From Codonopsis lanceolata (taxonomy: Eukaryota > Streptophyta > Magnoliopsida > Asterales > Campanulaceae), in contig CM028382.1 in NCBI GenBank assembly GCA_013146195.2, positions 6,642,767 to 6,706,766 of the forward strand: a stretch of DNA of 64,000 nucleotides, written 5' to 3'. Under the pieces are notes generated by a model. That model worked only from the letters and a program-made list of their open reading frames with translations, was not told the origin of the DNA and ran no database searches. The position numbers and the translations under genes were made by a program. Numbering within the stretch: position 1 is the stretch's first letter; the number at the start of each line of letters is the position of its first letter. Shown here piece after piece: positions 21,205 to 32,926 of the stretch.

Positions 21205-24203
21205 TCGACATGAACATTTTCTGTATTTTATTTAAATTCTTATGGACGATGTTTCGTTTTTTAATGTGTTGGGGGTATGTTTTATTGATACATACATGCC
21301 TTAAAAATAAAAAAAAAAACAAAAAGAAAGGATCGACCCGTTTTAACCAGACTCATTTATGACCCGTTTATTATTTGGTTGTGCTGGGTTGCGACCCACT
21401 TTAACCCATTACCTACTCCAACCCAACCCAATTGCCAGGCCTAGTGAATACAAATTGATGTTGCTCTGCTCAATTACCTTTTGCTTGTGGAATCTAATGA
21501 AAAGATATTGAACTACTCAATCTATTAATTTCTTAGTTACCTTTTACTCGAATCCTATGTTTGTCTTGTATTTGGTTGGGTTGTTGGCTGATTGGGATGG
21601 TCGGCATTTGTGTGGTGTATTGGTAGTATGGTACTAGGTATCTTATGTTAATGCACTCCAAGTGTTTATACTTTTGTCTAGCCCAAGCTTTTTGAAGAAG
21701 TTATATACGATTGAGGTGAGAGAAAGGCTAATGTTAAGGACCTGTTTTTATACTTATCGAATGTGTTCTCATAGTAAACTTTGCTAAGCATTTAGTCAAG
21801 AGATAATTTTTTGTAATTATTCTGCTATCCTGATGGAAATGTTTATAATTCCATGTGTCACAAATCCGCTCATTGAAATATCTGTTACTTCGCATCAAAG
21901 CAATGAATGAATATGTTACATCTTCTGCTTCAGGACAAAATCATTGAGTAACTCTTGCTGAAGGTCTGGACTGCAAATTGGTTCAAACCAAGTATTGATG
22001 TTATAGCATTCTTATCTATTGTCTATCCTGGGGAATAATGGATGATGCAGCGTTATCAGAGTTTTCTGTACCAGAAAGTATTCTCCAGCCATTATTTACT
22101 GCTTCAAATTCATCTGCCCTTGAAACAGCCCTCGAGATACTTGTAGAAATTGCCAGATCAGTTGATGGTCGCTCGAATCTTACTTCCGATAACATTCTCC
22201 CAACGGTCCTTAAGCTCTGTCAGTCTCTATCATTCTCTTCTTGTCGTGACACTCTCTTATTGTCTCTAAAGCTCCTTAGAAACCTATGTGCTGGAGAATT
22301 AGGTAACCAGACTTTGTTTGTTGAACAAAATGGAGTCCAAATGATTTCTAAAGTACTTAGCTCCGTTAGTGAAGCATCTGATTCAGATTATGTTATTATT
22401 AGAATGGGGTTGCAAGTTCTGGCAAATGTCTCTTTGGCTGGTGAGGAACATCAAGGCGCTATATGGCATCATTTCTTTCCTTTAGGATTTATTGAAATTG
22501 CAAGAGTTCGGAGCAGAGATACCTGTGATCCACTTTGTATGATTATTTATACTTCTTCCAAAGGAAATCACAGGTTAACTAATGAGTTGTGTTCAAACAA
22601 TGGCTTGCCCATTTTGGCGGAAATTATTCGCACTGCTTCAGAAGGTAATGTCCTTGTTACTTTTTCTGTGTTCTCATACTATCAGCTTGTATTATTTGTG
22701 TAAGGCTATATTGAGAATAAACTCTAGTTATGTAATACTTCAAGTTTCTACTAAGCAGTTGGTTCGGGAGAAGATTGGTTTAAACTGCTCGTTTCAAAAA
22801 CCTGCATTGAAGAATCTCACTTTGCCCCTGTATTCTCTAAATTACCCGTTATTGCTGCTTCTGGAAGCAGTGAGGATTCCGTGTTTAGAGCTGATATTTT
22901 CACAGAAGAGCAAGCATTTTTGTCGAGTATCGTGTCGGAGATCTTAAATGAACGAATAGGAGATATAACTGTTTCCAGTGTTTTTGCATTGGGTGCTGTT
23001 GGAATATTCCGAAGTGCTAGCAGGGTGGTTAATTTTGTCTCAGAGGTGAAATCAGGTCTACCTTCGGGCTCGGCTGATATTGACGTGCTTGGGTATTCGC
23101 TCTCCATGTTGAGAGATATCTGTGCCTGTGATGGCCTAGGAGATGTTGTTGATTCATTACTATCTTCAGGCCTTCTGGATCTTCTTTTAGATCTGCTTAG
23201 GGACCTTGAGCCTCCAGCAATAATCAGGAAAGCAATGAAAGCAGGTGAGAGCGATGAAGGGAAAACTTTTTCAGGCAAGCTTTGCCCTTACAAAGGATTT
23301 CGTAGGGACATTGTTGCAGTAATTGGGAATTGTATGTATAGGAGGAAGCACGTTCAAGATGGGATTAGAGAGAAGAATGGGATTCTACTGATGCTGCAAC
23401 AGTGTGTTATTGATGAAGATAATTCGTTCTTGAGAGAGTGGGGGATTTGGGCAGTGCGGAATTTGCTTGAAGGCAATACTGAAAATCAGTGTGTAGTAAG
23501 TGAGTTGGAACTTCAAGGATCTGTAGATTTACCTGAAATTGCTAGACTTGGTCTTCGAGTGGAGGTAGATCAGAATACTCGCCGTGCAAAGCTTGTGAAT
23601 ATCTCTTGAAGGTGTTCCTCCTTGAATCCAATATTTTTTAAATTTTTTTTAGTATGATACCACTGTCTCCTGTTTCCTTGGGCAGTTGATTTAGTTTAAC
23701 ATTATGTCTGATTACAGTGTTTTTCAATTATGAAAATTCATAGTAGTTGGGGAAATATTATTCAAGTCATTAATGTGCTTTGATGTTTTCCTTTTTCAGT
23801 CTGTCCTAGGAGTTAAACCAAATGATTGATCTGGGCTTCCTTATGAAGTATTACTCAAATGCAATCTTATGACAACTCTCAAGAGCTATTAAGTATCTTT
23901 GGTGAAAGATCAAGTGGAGGGGTATATATTACTGTACGAAAGGCTAATGGCAGCTAGAACCAGAGTCGAAACCAACGAGTTGTTCATATTACAGCTTTCT
24001 CAAGCCCTTCAAATGAATGCTTATGTGTGATAATGGTTGCTGTTCACCAATTCTGGCAAGGATGGTTCCTACTTCCTCGTATAGTATGATGTTGCCTGTT
24101 GCCTGGAAGGTGTAGCTTTAGATATGTCAAAGTCCTGAACTAGTTGTCCAAATGCGGGAAGCACCAGAATCCAGAATGCATGCCTACTACTGCCTAGTGG
24201 GAC
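21205..24203 (+). repeat. Donor segment of the MULE gene capture
   Basis: This is the block shared with 4893-7850. It starts at tcgacatgaacattttctg and ends at ctagtgggac. It includes 833 bp upstream of the ATG and 594 bp downstream of the stop codon. Outside these limits the two loci are unrelated. No direct repeats or element ends were recognised at the donor edges. Confidence 0.88.
22038..23609 (+). CDS. Ataxin-10 domain ARM-repeat protein (two exons)
   Basis: Exon 1 runs 22038-22644 and exon 2 22759-23609, with a 114-bp GT-AG intron. The exons join in frame to give 485 residues. The start ATG (MDDAALSEFSVPE) follows an in-frame stop-rich leader. The N-terminal half is an alpha-helical ARM-like repeat region (for example LLLSLKLLRNLCAGELGNQ). 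The C-terminal ~100 residues carry the conserved ataxin-10 domain (GKLCPYKGFRRDIVAVIGNC, then WGIWAVRNLLEGN). Length and domain order match plant ataxin-10 homologues such as Arabidopsis MEE50 (recalled from memory). The molecular function in plants is poorly defined; it is likely a scaffold protein. The entire 3.0-kb locus has been copied into the MULE region at 4893-7850. Confidence 0.92.
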
Positions 24204-25825
24204 TTCTTCGTGCTATTTTACATTTCAGATAGTCAATTTTACATTTTTGTCCTTGATCCCCGCTATTGGGCTCTTCATCGTTTTCTTACTTTTTGATTAA
24301 TCAGTACAAAATCATATAATCAATTCTCTTCTCTCGGTCTTACTATGTTTCTCTTTTATCTTTTTCGTACTTTTTGATTAATCGTTACAAAATCACAAAC
24401 CAGGGTGAAATTAGTATGTTAAGATAAATATGTGAAAACTAGGAATATTAGATTCATCTATCATGTCAATGATGTTATATTAATTTTTTTAGCACAATTT
24501 AACAGAAATACTTCATCTGTTCCTAAATTATTATTATGTTTAATTTTTTTTTGAGTCAAATTGACTATTTTTCAAAATGAAAGTTGATGTTAAATATTTT
24601 TTACTTTTTTAAAATCCCAAAACACGTAATTCATTGTACTTTTTTGGTATTACGAATTTCTAGTTCTATGATTTTGTAAGAAATATAAAATATATGTTAA
24701 TTTTTTATTTGAAAAACAATCAATTTGATTTAGAAAGTCAAATATTTAGAAAAAAATGGAGTATTAAAAATGGAAAATGAAAACAAAATAAAATGAAAAT
24801 GAAAACAAAATAAAAATAAAAATTCAGTGTTATAAAGTTTGACTTTCGGATGTAAATTTTTTGATAAAATTACGGGTCAGTTCATTTTTCAAAGTTTTAA
24901 TTCGTTACAGTATTATGTTTTTTTTCAATCGGAAAAGGACCCTTTTAGGGGTGAAATGATTACAATACCTTTAATAAACTTGAGGCGCGCTACGAAAACA
25001 CACAGTGATTCAAAAATTTTTGTAAATCGCAATTCAAAAAATGATATATCGCAATTCAAAAAATCAATTTTAATCGTCAGTTCTTCTTCTTCTCATTTTT
25101 TCTTCATTTCCATGGATTTGCTTCGTTGCCGCCCCTACTTCAGTCAAAACATCATCTCCACCACTAGCTTCGTCTCTATCTTCATCCAGTCGACCGCTCT
25201 CTCTCTCTCTCCGGTCTCTAGTTGCTCTCATGTCGTCCCAACCCTAGTGACCTCCCTCTTGCCTCCATCTCCACTCGCCTCCTTTTCAGACTCGCCTTCT
25301 CCGCCAAACTCCTTCCCCTGTCACCGACCTCCATTATTGAATCAACGAGCTTGCTCCGGTCCAAATATGCCATCACCGTTCAGGCAACAACTCTCCAATG
25401 TGCATGCTCCAGCTTCCTCTTTGTCAGTGCATTTTGACATGTTTTTACAATTTTTTTTACTTTGGGTAATATAGAAAGATTAAAAAAAGAAGTGCGGATC
25501 GGAGGGGTTACAAATCTTATAAAAGGGAGAATTTTACTAATTTTTCTTTTTATTGGGACGGAGGGGCCAAGGGGCACCCAGCCACCCACACAGAATTGGT
25601 TCCGAATCCAAATCTTCTTGGCCTTACCATGACTACACTCACCTAATTCGGCATCTTTGCTCCCTCATCAAAGGCCCATTACACTGACCCAATTTTCCCA
25701 TTGTCGTCTCCATCTCGCCGCTGCAACTCTAAATCAACCATCTCCCTCTTCTCTCCTCACTCTTTCTCCAGAAAAGGAGTAGCAGAGCCCTAAAAATAAA
25801 CTCACAAACACTTCATGCATTGACG
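24204..25825. other. Intergenic region with a decayed MITE-like block and PPR leader
   Basis: 24508-24767 has degenerate Stowaway-like ends (cttcatctgttcctaaatta and aaaaaaatggagta). 25080-25330 is pyrimidine-rich and open in frame but resembles no protein. 25555-25570 (gggacggagggg) resembles another MITE end. 25600-25825 is the likely promoter and leader of the PPR gene. Confidence 0.4.
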
Positions 25826-28591
25826 ATGATACGTTCAACGCTCATTGCCATCATCGAATCAGGTCAGTCATCATCGCCGTCTCTCGCCCTCTTCCTCAAT
25901 CTCAAACCCTTCTTCTCATCCATTGCATACTCACCTGAGTTACCCACCGCCCCACCGCACCATAACCCTCCGCATCCCAACCTCGATCTTCCTGCCCAAT
26001 TGCTCTCCATCCTCTCCGTCCCAAATTATCAAAGCCACCCATCATTCGAAAAACTAATCCCTTCCATATCCCCATCTCATCTCACCACCCTCTTCTCCTC
26101 CCATTCCAATCTCATCAACCCCCAAACCGCTCTCTCTCTCTTCAACCTTCTCTCTCTAAAATCCTCTTTCAAACCCACCACCCATTCGTACGCCTCCCTA
26201 CTGACCATTTTGATCCGTCACCGATTCTGGGGTGTCGCCGAAAAGATACGTATTTCGATGATTAAATCCTGCGAATGCGAGGAGGATGCTAAATCTGTGT
26301 TAGGATTGTTGCGAAAATTGAAAGTGAATGACGATGTTGAACTTGAGTTCAAGACTAGTGTTAGATGTTATAATACATTGTTGATGTGTTTAGCACGATT
26401 TGTTCTGATTGATGATATGAAATGTGTTTATTTGGAGATGTTGGCTGATAAGATTTTTCCAAATGTATACACGTTTAATACCATGATTAATGGTTATTGT
26501 AAAGTGGGGAATCTGGGCCAGGCAAATTTGTATGTAACCAAGATTTTTCGATCTGGGCTTAGTCCAGATACTCATACTTATACTTCATTGATATTAGGGC
26601 ATTGTAGGAGAAAGGACGCAGATGGTGCATTCAGGGTGTTTGAGGCTATGCCAATAATGGGTTGTAAGAGGAATGAGGTTTCTTATACTAATTTAATTCA
26701 TGGGTTTTTTGAAGCGGGGCGGTTTGATGAAGCGCTCAAGTTGTTTTATGAAATGGGTAATGATAATTGCAAGCCAACTGTTCGCACATATACTGTTCTT
26801 ATATCCGCGTTGTGTGGGTTAGGTAGATTAGCAGAGGGGATAGATTTATATGAAAAGATGATGGAGCAAGGATGTGTGCCTAATGCTCATACATACACCA
26901 TTCTCGTTGATGGCATGTGTAGAGATAAGAAGCTTGATGAAGCGCGGAGGATGCTAGATGTGATGGAAGGTAAAGGATTGGTGGTGACTGTGGTGACATA
27001 CAATGCTTTGATTAATGGGTATTGTGAGGAGGGAATGATTGATCATGCAGTTGAGATTTTTGACATGATGAAGACCAAAAACTGTAGTGCAAATGTGCGG
27101 ACATACAATGAGTTGATCATTGGGTATTGTAAAGCTAAAAGGGTTCACAAGGCGATGGCTGTGCTTGATATGATGCTTGAGCAAAAGCTTTTGCCTAGCG
27201 TTATCACTTATAACTTGCTGATTCGTGGTCAGTGCATGGAGGGTCATACTGATAGTGCTGTCAGGTTAATTAGTTTGATGAACGAGAATGGTGTTGTTCC
27301 TAATGAGTGGAGTTATGGTGCTCTTATAGACACCTTATGTAAAAAAGGGAGGGTTGAAGAAGCTCATGCTTTGCTTGTCTCTCTAAAGGAGAAGGGCATA
27401 AAAGCAAATGAAGTTATATATACTGCTTTAATTGATGGGTATTGCAAAGCAGAGAAAACTGGGCATGCCCTGACTTTGTTGGAGAAGATGCTTACAGATG
27501 GCTGCTCTCCAAATTCATACACTTACAATGCACTGATTGATGGGTTGTGCAAAGAAAATAAGATGCAGGAAGCCTCACTAATATTGGAGAAAATGATATT
27601 GATGGGTATGAAACCAGACATCACAACATATACAATTCTCCTCGATCAGATGTTGAAAGAATATGCCGTTGACCATGCTAATAAAATCTTCAACCAAATG
27701 GTTTCCTTGGGGTGTAAGCCTGATGTTTGTGCTTACACATCGTTTATTCTTGCATATTTCAATCAAGGGAAGTTGAAAGAAGCAGAAGATGTGCTGACTA
27801 AAATGAAGGAGGAAGGCATTCTTCCAGATTTGAAAACTTATACAGTGTTAATGGATGGGTATGGACGTGCAGGCTTGTTGCATTGTGCTTTTGGTAATTT
27901 CAAGTGTATGGTTGATGCTGGATGCGAACCTTCTTGCTATACCTATTCTGTATTGGTCAAGCATCTTTTAGCTGAAAAGCTAATGAAAAAGTCTAGGACA
28001 GTGCTTGGTAGAGATTCAATTCTCAAGTCAATCAATATTGCTGATGTGTGGAAATTGATGGACTTTGATATTGCTATGGAGCTCTTTACGAAGATGTTTG
28101 AATGTGGCTGTGAACCTAATGTAAACACTTACAATGCACTCATCACAGGGCTCTGCAGAGAAGGGCGTCTGGGAGTAGTGCTTAGATTAGTTGATCATAT
28201 GACTGAAAGGGGACTTGGTCCAAACGAAGATACCTATAACTCAATAGTAGAATGTTGCTGCAAATTGCAAATGTTTGGAGAGGCAGTGAGGTCGCTTGAT
28301 ACGATGGTAAAACTTGGTTTCTTACCTCCTTTAGAATATTATAAACTCATAGTATGTGGATTATATGCTGAAGGAAAGAATGAAAAGGCTAAGGCAGTTT
28401 TCTGCAGTCTGCTTCATTGTGGGTACAATCACGATGAAGTTGCATGGAAGCTTCTAATCGATGGCTTGCTCAAGAGGGGCATAGTTGATAGGTGCTCTGA
28501 ACTGGTAGGGGTCATGGAGGAAGAAGGTTGCCAGCTTAACCCTCAAACATATTCGATGTTAATTGAGGGGCTTGGAGAAGACAGGAGATAA
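25826..28591 (+). CDS. P-class pentatricopeptide repeat protein
   Basis: An intronless gene encodes 921 residues from the ATG at 25826; a TTG two codons upstream keeps the frame open but is not a likely start. The Ser/Pro-rich N-terminus (MIRSTLIAIIESGQSSSPSL) suggests an organelle-targeting peptide, probably mitochondrial. From about residue 180 to the end there are roughly 21 PPR motif starts spaced about 35 residues apart (for example NVYTFNTMINGYCKVGNLGQ, NSYTYNALIDGLCKENKMQE). There are no E/DYW tails, so it belongs to the P class, which binds organelle transcripts and affects their stability, processing or translation. The arrangement resembles Arabidopsis At5g65560 (from memory). One stretch near residues 720-750 lacks a clear motif. 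The full frame is undamaged, so it is probably functional. Confidence 0.95.
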   Translation: MIRSTLIAIIESGQSSSPSLALFLNLKPFFSSIAYSPELPTAPPHHNPPHPNLDLPAQLLSILSVPNYQSHPSFEKLIPSISPSHLTTLFSSHSNLINPQTALSLFNLLSLKSSFKPTTHSYASLLTILIRHRFWGVAEKIRISMIKSCECEEDAKSVLGLLRKLKVNDDVELEFKTSVRCYNTLLMCLARFVLIDDMKCVYLEMLADKIFPNVYTFNTMINGYCKVGNLGQANLYVTKIFRSGLSPDTHTYTSLILGHCRRKDADGAFRVFEAMPIMGCKRNEVSYTNLIHGFFEAGRFDEALKLFYEMGNDNCKPTVRTYTVLISALCGLGRLAEGIDLYEKMMEQGCVPNAHTYTILVDGMCRDKKLDEARRMLDVMEGKGLVVTVVTYNALINGYCEEGMIDHAVEIFDMMKTKNCSANVRTYNELIIGYCKAKRVHKAMAVLDMMLEQKLLPSVITYNLLIRGQCMEGHTDSAVRLISLMNENGVVPNEWSYGALIDTLCKKGRVEEAHALLVSLKEKGIKANEVIYTALIDGYCKAEKTGHALTLLEKMLTDGCSPNSYTYNALIDGLCKENKMQEASLILEKMILMGMKPDITTYTILLDQMLKEYAVDHANKIFNQMVSLGCKPDVCAYTSFILAYFNQGKLKEAEDVLTKMKEEGILPDLKTYTVLMDGYGRAGLLHCAFGNFKCMVDAGCEPSCYTYSVLVKHLLAEKLMKKSRTVLGRDSILKSINIADVWKLMDFDIAMELFTKMFECGCEPNVNTYNALITGLCREGRLGVVLRLVDHMTERGLGPNEDTYNSIVECCCKLQMFGEAVRSLDTMVKLGFLPPLEYYKLIVCGLYAEGKNEKAKAVFCSLLHCGYNHDEVAWKLLIDGLLKRGIVDRCSELVGVMEEEGCQLNPQTYSMLIEGLGEDRR

Positions 28592-29489
28592 CATTTGACA
28601 ATCTGACACACCTCCAGGGCATAAGTTTTCTTTCTCTTTAATCTGGGAACAGTGGGGACTGAAAAGATTTTCCTTATGCATCGAAAGTATACTTCCATCA
28701 CAACTTTGGTTGGAGTCACCAGTCCGTGTAAGCCCTTACTACTTGTTTCTTTCTTTTGTTTTGTTTTTGTATTCTTTCATTTTCTCATAACATGAATGTG
28801 CTAGCCAGTATACATGTATATATTATTAATATTACTTTTCTATATGATTGCTAAGTTGTATGTTTTAACTTTTGTTATATTCAACCTTCTGCGCATTTAG
28901 ATTGCGATTGCATTCCTCAAGAGAGAAGACAATGTGAGAACACTATTCTTTTAATTGTTTTGATTTTAAATTAGTATTAACTGAAAAAGGGAAGTGCACT
29001 GTTGTACTTGGAGTTAAAATATCATTGCTTGTATGGGTGTTGCAAATCACTGTTCAATCTTATATGTTGATTGCATCCCTCATGAGAGAAGGCAGTGAGA
29101 AAACTATTCTTTAAATTGTTTAGAGTTTGAATTTAGTATCTTAGCAAGAACCAAAAAAGGTAAGTGCACTGTTGTACTTGGAGTTAACTAGTTATGTTTC
29201 CTCATCTATGGTCAAATATATGGAATGTGTAGATCCACTATTTCAGTTTTCCACTTTAAGGTAGTGGAAAAACATAATTGGTGGATGTAGCCATTCCTGA
29301 ACATAAGGTGATTTCGGTATATTTATTCCCCCCTCCTATTTGGATAGTTGATTTGGCTGCTTTATTGCGTTCTCTGTTCATGGTAGCTTATTATTATGTA
29401 TTTATATTTAAACTCACTGCTAATATTGAAATAACATTACTTGTATGGTGTTACAAATCACTGTTCAATTTTGTTAAGAAGTCTCTGGC
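28592..29489. other. PPR 3' flank with degenerate repeated blocks
   Basis: The stretch aagtgcactgttgtacttgg recurs near 28993 and 29162 within longer blocks that begin at about 28905 and 29066. Another shared stretch, acaaatcactgttcaat, occurs near 29453 and in variant form near 29042. No gene is seen. Confidence 0.5.
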
Positions 29490-29565
29490 TAGTCATCATT
29501 GGCTGTTGGTACTTGAAAGTTGAAAGTGTAATCAACTTTCAAGTACCAACAGCCAATGATGACTA
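29490..29565. repeat. Perfect 34-bp inverted repeat with 8-base loop
   Basis: The arm 29490-29523 (starting tagtcatcattggctgttgg) is exactly complementary to 29532-29565. The loop is aagtgtaa. A transcript would form a 34-bp perfect hairpin. Pairing stops abruptly on both sides. It could be a small foldback element, a recent inverted duplication, or a small-RNA precursor; the sequence alone does not decide. Confidence 0.9.
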
Positions 29566-30379
29566 AGGCACAAAGGCCCATGGGTTTACTGATTAGGTGG
29601 CGTGAGCTAGGCGGCCACGTATTTAATTGGGCAGTCCCCTTCACTGCCTAGGTGCCCGTCTCTCTCTCGTTTTGCATAGTTTAAAGAAATAAAAAAGAAA
29701 ACATTGTCTTGTCCTCCCCAATACATCTTTTTTTTTTAAAGTCTATTTCTTTGCAACAACTCTTTGACCAAATGCTCGATTTTTTTTTAACAAGAAGACT
29801 CTTGGATAATGCGTTTGTTGGTATGTTGCTTGTGGATGGAGTTTGTTCTGGTGAATGATGTTTAATATATTATATTTATGAGTTAACGCATTTTCGTGTT
29901 TGAAGTCACTTTTTTTTTTCCTGATAAACAATTGACATTTTGTATCTTTTATGATGATAAAACAATAAATCAAGGCGAACTGTTTTGAATTTAATTGGGT
30001 CTTACACATTGAAAACAAAACGAATTTAACAAGTAAGATTACAAACGAAGACTATACCATAAAAAATGAGTTAAAAAATTGTTAAGACTTTAAATTCACC
30101 AATATACTATATGTTGTTTAGTCATGGTAGGTAAAACTTTCTTTTGTAACTAGATTGTTTGGGATAGGTCAGTGCAGACCCTCACCACCTACTACCACCT
30201 AGTGATTTTAATTTCAGTGGTTTAAAGACCAACTTTGTTTTATCTATTTGACCACTATCAAGACTTACCTGTTATGCATGTTTGCCAGGTGCTGAGACTA
30301 TTGCCAGCTAACAGCTTCATGTGTTAGAAATAGTGGCAAGTAGCACTTTTCGTGTCCAAAATGCCTCTTTAGTTCTCTT
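29566..30379. other. Intergenic region upstream of the RING ligase gene
   Basis: No gene, RNA or element end is recognised. Poly-T runs occur near 29729 and 29782. The last few hundred bases probably include the promoter of the next gene. Confidence 0.35.
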
Positions 30380-30494
30380 TACCCTCCTCATAAACACGTC
30401 TCTCTTCCTCCTCTTGGTTTCTCCGCTTCTACAAAAAATAATCTGTTGATTTTGCTGCAACCATTTCAGAATCATTCAAGTTCTTGTTCAATCT
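30380..30494 (+). other. Probable 5' untranslated exon of the RING ligase gene
   Basis: A CT-rich leader-like stretch ends at a good donor (ATCT|GTAAGT at 30494/30495). The first coding exon is preceded by an acceptor (TTGTAG, ending 32917), which would give a 2.4-kb leader intron. This is inferred only from splice-site quality and base composition. Confidence 0.4.
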
Positions 30495-30679
30495 GTAAGT
30501 TTCAACGTCTTACCTTTCATTGTGTGCCCATTTGTTTATCTCTCTCTCTCTCTCTATAGTCTATGCATATAATATATATTCACTTGTAAGTTTACTTTCT
30601 AATATAATAATATATGGCGTCATTAAATGTATGCCGATATGAGAACAATTTTGAATACCAGAAAATGTCAATTAGTTTT

Positions 30680-30970
30680 TGTTAAGCTTGATATTCATTG
30701 TTGAGTCCATATCTAACAGCTTAAGCTTTTAGATGAGTTGGTTACTCAACATGGTTTCAGAGCTCTGGTTTGGCAAAGGCGTGGGTTGGAGTCATCCCGC
30801 TTGCATTTTTTACCCGGAATATTGTGAGTGCATGTTGTCACTGTGTTTGGTTTGTGATACTCCTCGTAAGGCATGTTTATGTATCTCTTCACGTGGGGGA
30901 GTGTTAGACTTGATATACATTACTGAGTCCATATCTAACAACTTAAGCTTTTAGATTTGGTTACTTAACA
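30680..30970 (+). mobile_element. Miniature LTR retrotransposon (TRIM/SMART-like), 291 bp
   Basis: Two 69-72-bp direct repeats (30680-30751 and 30902-30970) both begin TGTTA and end AACA. Each contains gagtccatatctaac and cttaagcttttaga. Right after the first repeat comes TGGTTTCAGAGC, one base from the usual initiator-Met primer binding site. A purine tract (gtgggggag) precedes the second repeat. There is no coding capacity. No clear 5-bp target duplication is visible. Confidence 0.7.
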
Positions 30971-31096
30971 ATTATCTTTCTTTTTTTCATTTGATAAGCA
31001 GAAAATGTTAATTAGTCAGTAAGATAGTTTGGTGAAATCGGTCAAATTCCTTTTTTTTTTTTTGATTCAATTTTGGATCTCATGTGTATTGTTTTA

Positions 31097-31364
31097 TACT
31101 CCCTCCATTCCTAAAAATGACTCTTGCTTGACTACATGACTCACATAGATTAAGAAAAATAAATTTACTCTGTTATAAATATTAGGATGTTGTGTGTTAT
31201 CCATTGGTGCCCGTGTGGGAGTGGGACCCATCAATTAATATAGGAATCCAGTCAAGGGTAAAATGGTGAAGTAATATCTCAAAAAGGAAAGATTTGATAA
31301 TGGAAACTCTTCTAGAACGACCTCAAAGGAAAGATGGGACTCCTTTTCAGGAATGGAGGAAGTA
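31097..31364. mobile_element. Stowaway-like MITE
   Basis: The block starts TACTCCCTCCATTCC and ends ggaatggaggaagTA, giving terminal inverted repeats bounded by TA, the target of Tc1/mariner elements. It lies in the leader intron of the RING ligase gene. It is about 268 bp and non-coding. Confidence 0.8.
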
Positions 31365-32917
31365 CCATTTTTACATGTCATATAACGTATAACCCCTATT
31401 AAATTCTATTGATTTTTTAAGATCTGTATATTAAATTTATTCTTCTTATTCTTTTCCTTTCATCTCATTTCTTGGTTTGAATATGCATATATGCTACATG
31501 AAAGGAAACAAGATGAAATCAAAGCAGATAGGTACTTCTTTCATCTCACTTTAGAGCCACTCTATTCATTTTGACGCCTACCAAAATGCTAGTCCCGATA
31601 CTGAATTCAAGCTAGAGAAAATCTTTTATTTCATTGTCTTTTAGCGGTATAATGTTTCTTAATAAGTTTTTTTGTTTTGTTTTTTGTTTTCTGGTTTGGA
31701 GGGTATTTGTTATTAGAATGCAGTTTTCCTTCATCAAATGACTTTTGTTGTTTGATCCACACACGTGGGTAAAGTTTAACCTTAAATGCTCTAGTTAGGA
31801 ATCAAAGTTGTTTAACTATAATTTTACTTCACTCACATTACCTGTGTTGGGTATGTTGACATGAGAAGTAGACATGGTTTGGTATAAAAGGTTGACTCTG
31901 AAGGTAGACCTTGGTCACGTAGCTCATGAATTCTAGTTATGTTTTTTAATTTTGATATTCACAAATTTAGTTTTTAACTATTCATAGATAGTACCTGAAG
32001 TAGAATAGAATTAACTATTTCTTGTATCACTTGTGTCATATTAGTAATATTATAGTAGACAGAGTAATGTAACAGAAATGGCATAGGTCCATGTCCAAGC
32101 ACATGCACCCTCTTTTGGATTCGCTTTAGCTGAGCCCATGTATTCTAAATTCACGATTTTCACAAATGTGAGTTCTAGATATGTTGCGCACCCTCTAGTC
32201 TTGGTGTTCAGAAGATGCTAATACTTCCATTTTTGACTCTCATTCCTTTGTAGATTTTTTTAATAGTCTTTCCTTAGTTTAGTTTTTAGTGTATACTCCT
32301 AGTGTACAAGGACGCGTCACCTTTTTTGATACTTTCTAATATATTTTACTCTTCCTTATCAAAAAATTGATATGTCCTTGAACTTGATCCGCTGAGCCCT
32401 ATTACTTGTAACATAAAATAAAGATATAAATAAATAGACACACACCAAAACACTACCTAGCTTTTGGTGCATATAGTTCTCCTCTTTTAAGGAAGTAATT
32501 AAGAGTATGAGGCTATAAATCCTTGCGAAAGTAATAGGCATCTTGAGTACCCCCATCCTGTCCTGTAAGTGCTTTTTTCTTCTTTTTTCTTTTTAAATTT
32601 AGAACGGCCAAAAGCCAATTATATTACAGTAAGAGAATTACAACTTGCAGGCAAGGAGCCTAATAGTAACACGCCCAAACCACCCCAGTAGAAAAGTCAG
32701 TAATACATACTACCCATACTCCTTACTAAACAAAACCAACAGCACCCATCCGAACCTGCGACACTGTAACACAACTCCCACCATAGGTGAATCATATACC
32801 AATATCCACCCGTCCTTTCCCTAATTATGGAATACTAAGAACAAAGCAAGTCCGTTTTATTATGAAAAATAAGCTTATGATTTTAGACTTCACTGAATTG
32901 AATAATTTCGATTGTAG
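31365..32917. other. Rest of the leader intron, with a LINE 3'-end scrap
   Basis: 32270-32365 (gtatactcctagtgtacaag to a ttatcaaaaaa tail) matches the 3' end of the LINE at 62451 and the LINE on the minus strand near 46730, so it is a severely 5'-truncated LINE copy. No coding sequence is seen. Confidence 0.55.
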
Positions 32918-32926
32918 ATAACATTC

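Noticed and set aside
24839..25474. 211-codon open frame upstream of the PPR gene
   Set aside because: Composition is Ser/Pro-rich from pyrimidine-rich DNA, with no domain or conserved motif; more likely leader-like or transposon-derived sequence.
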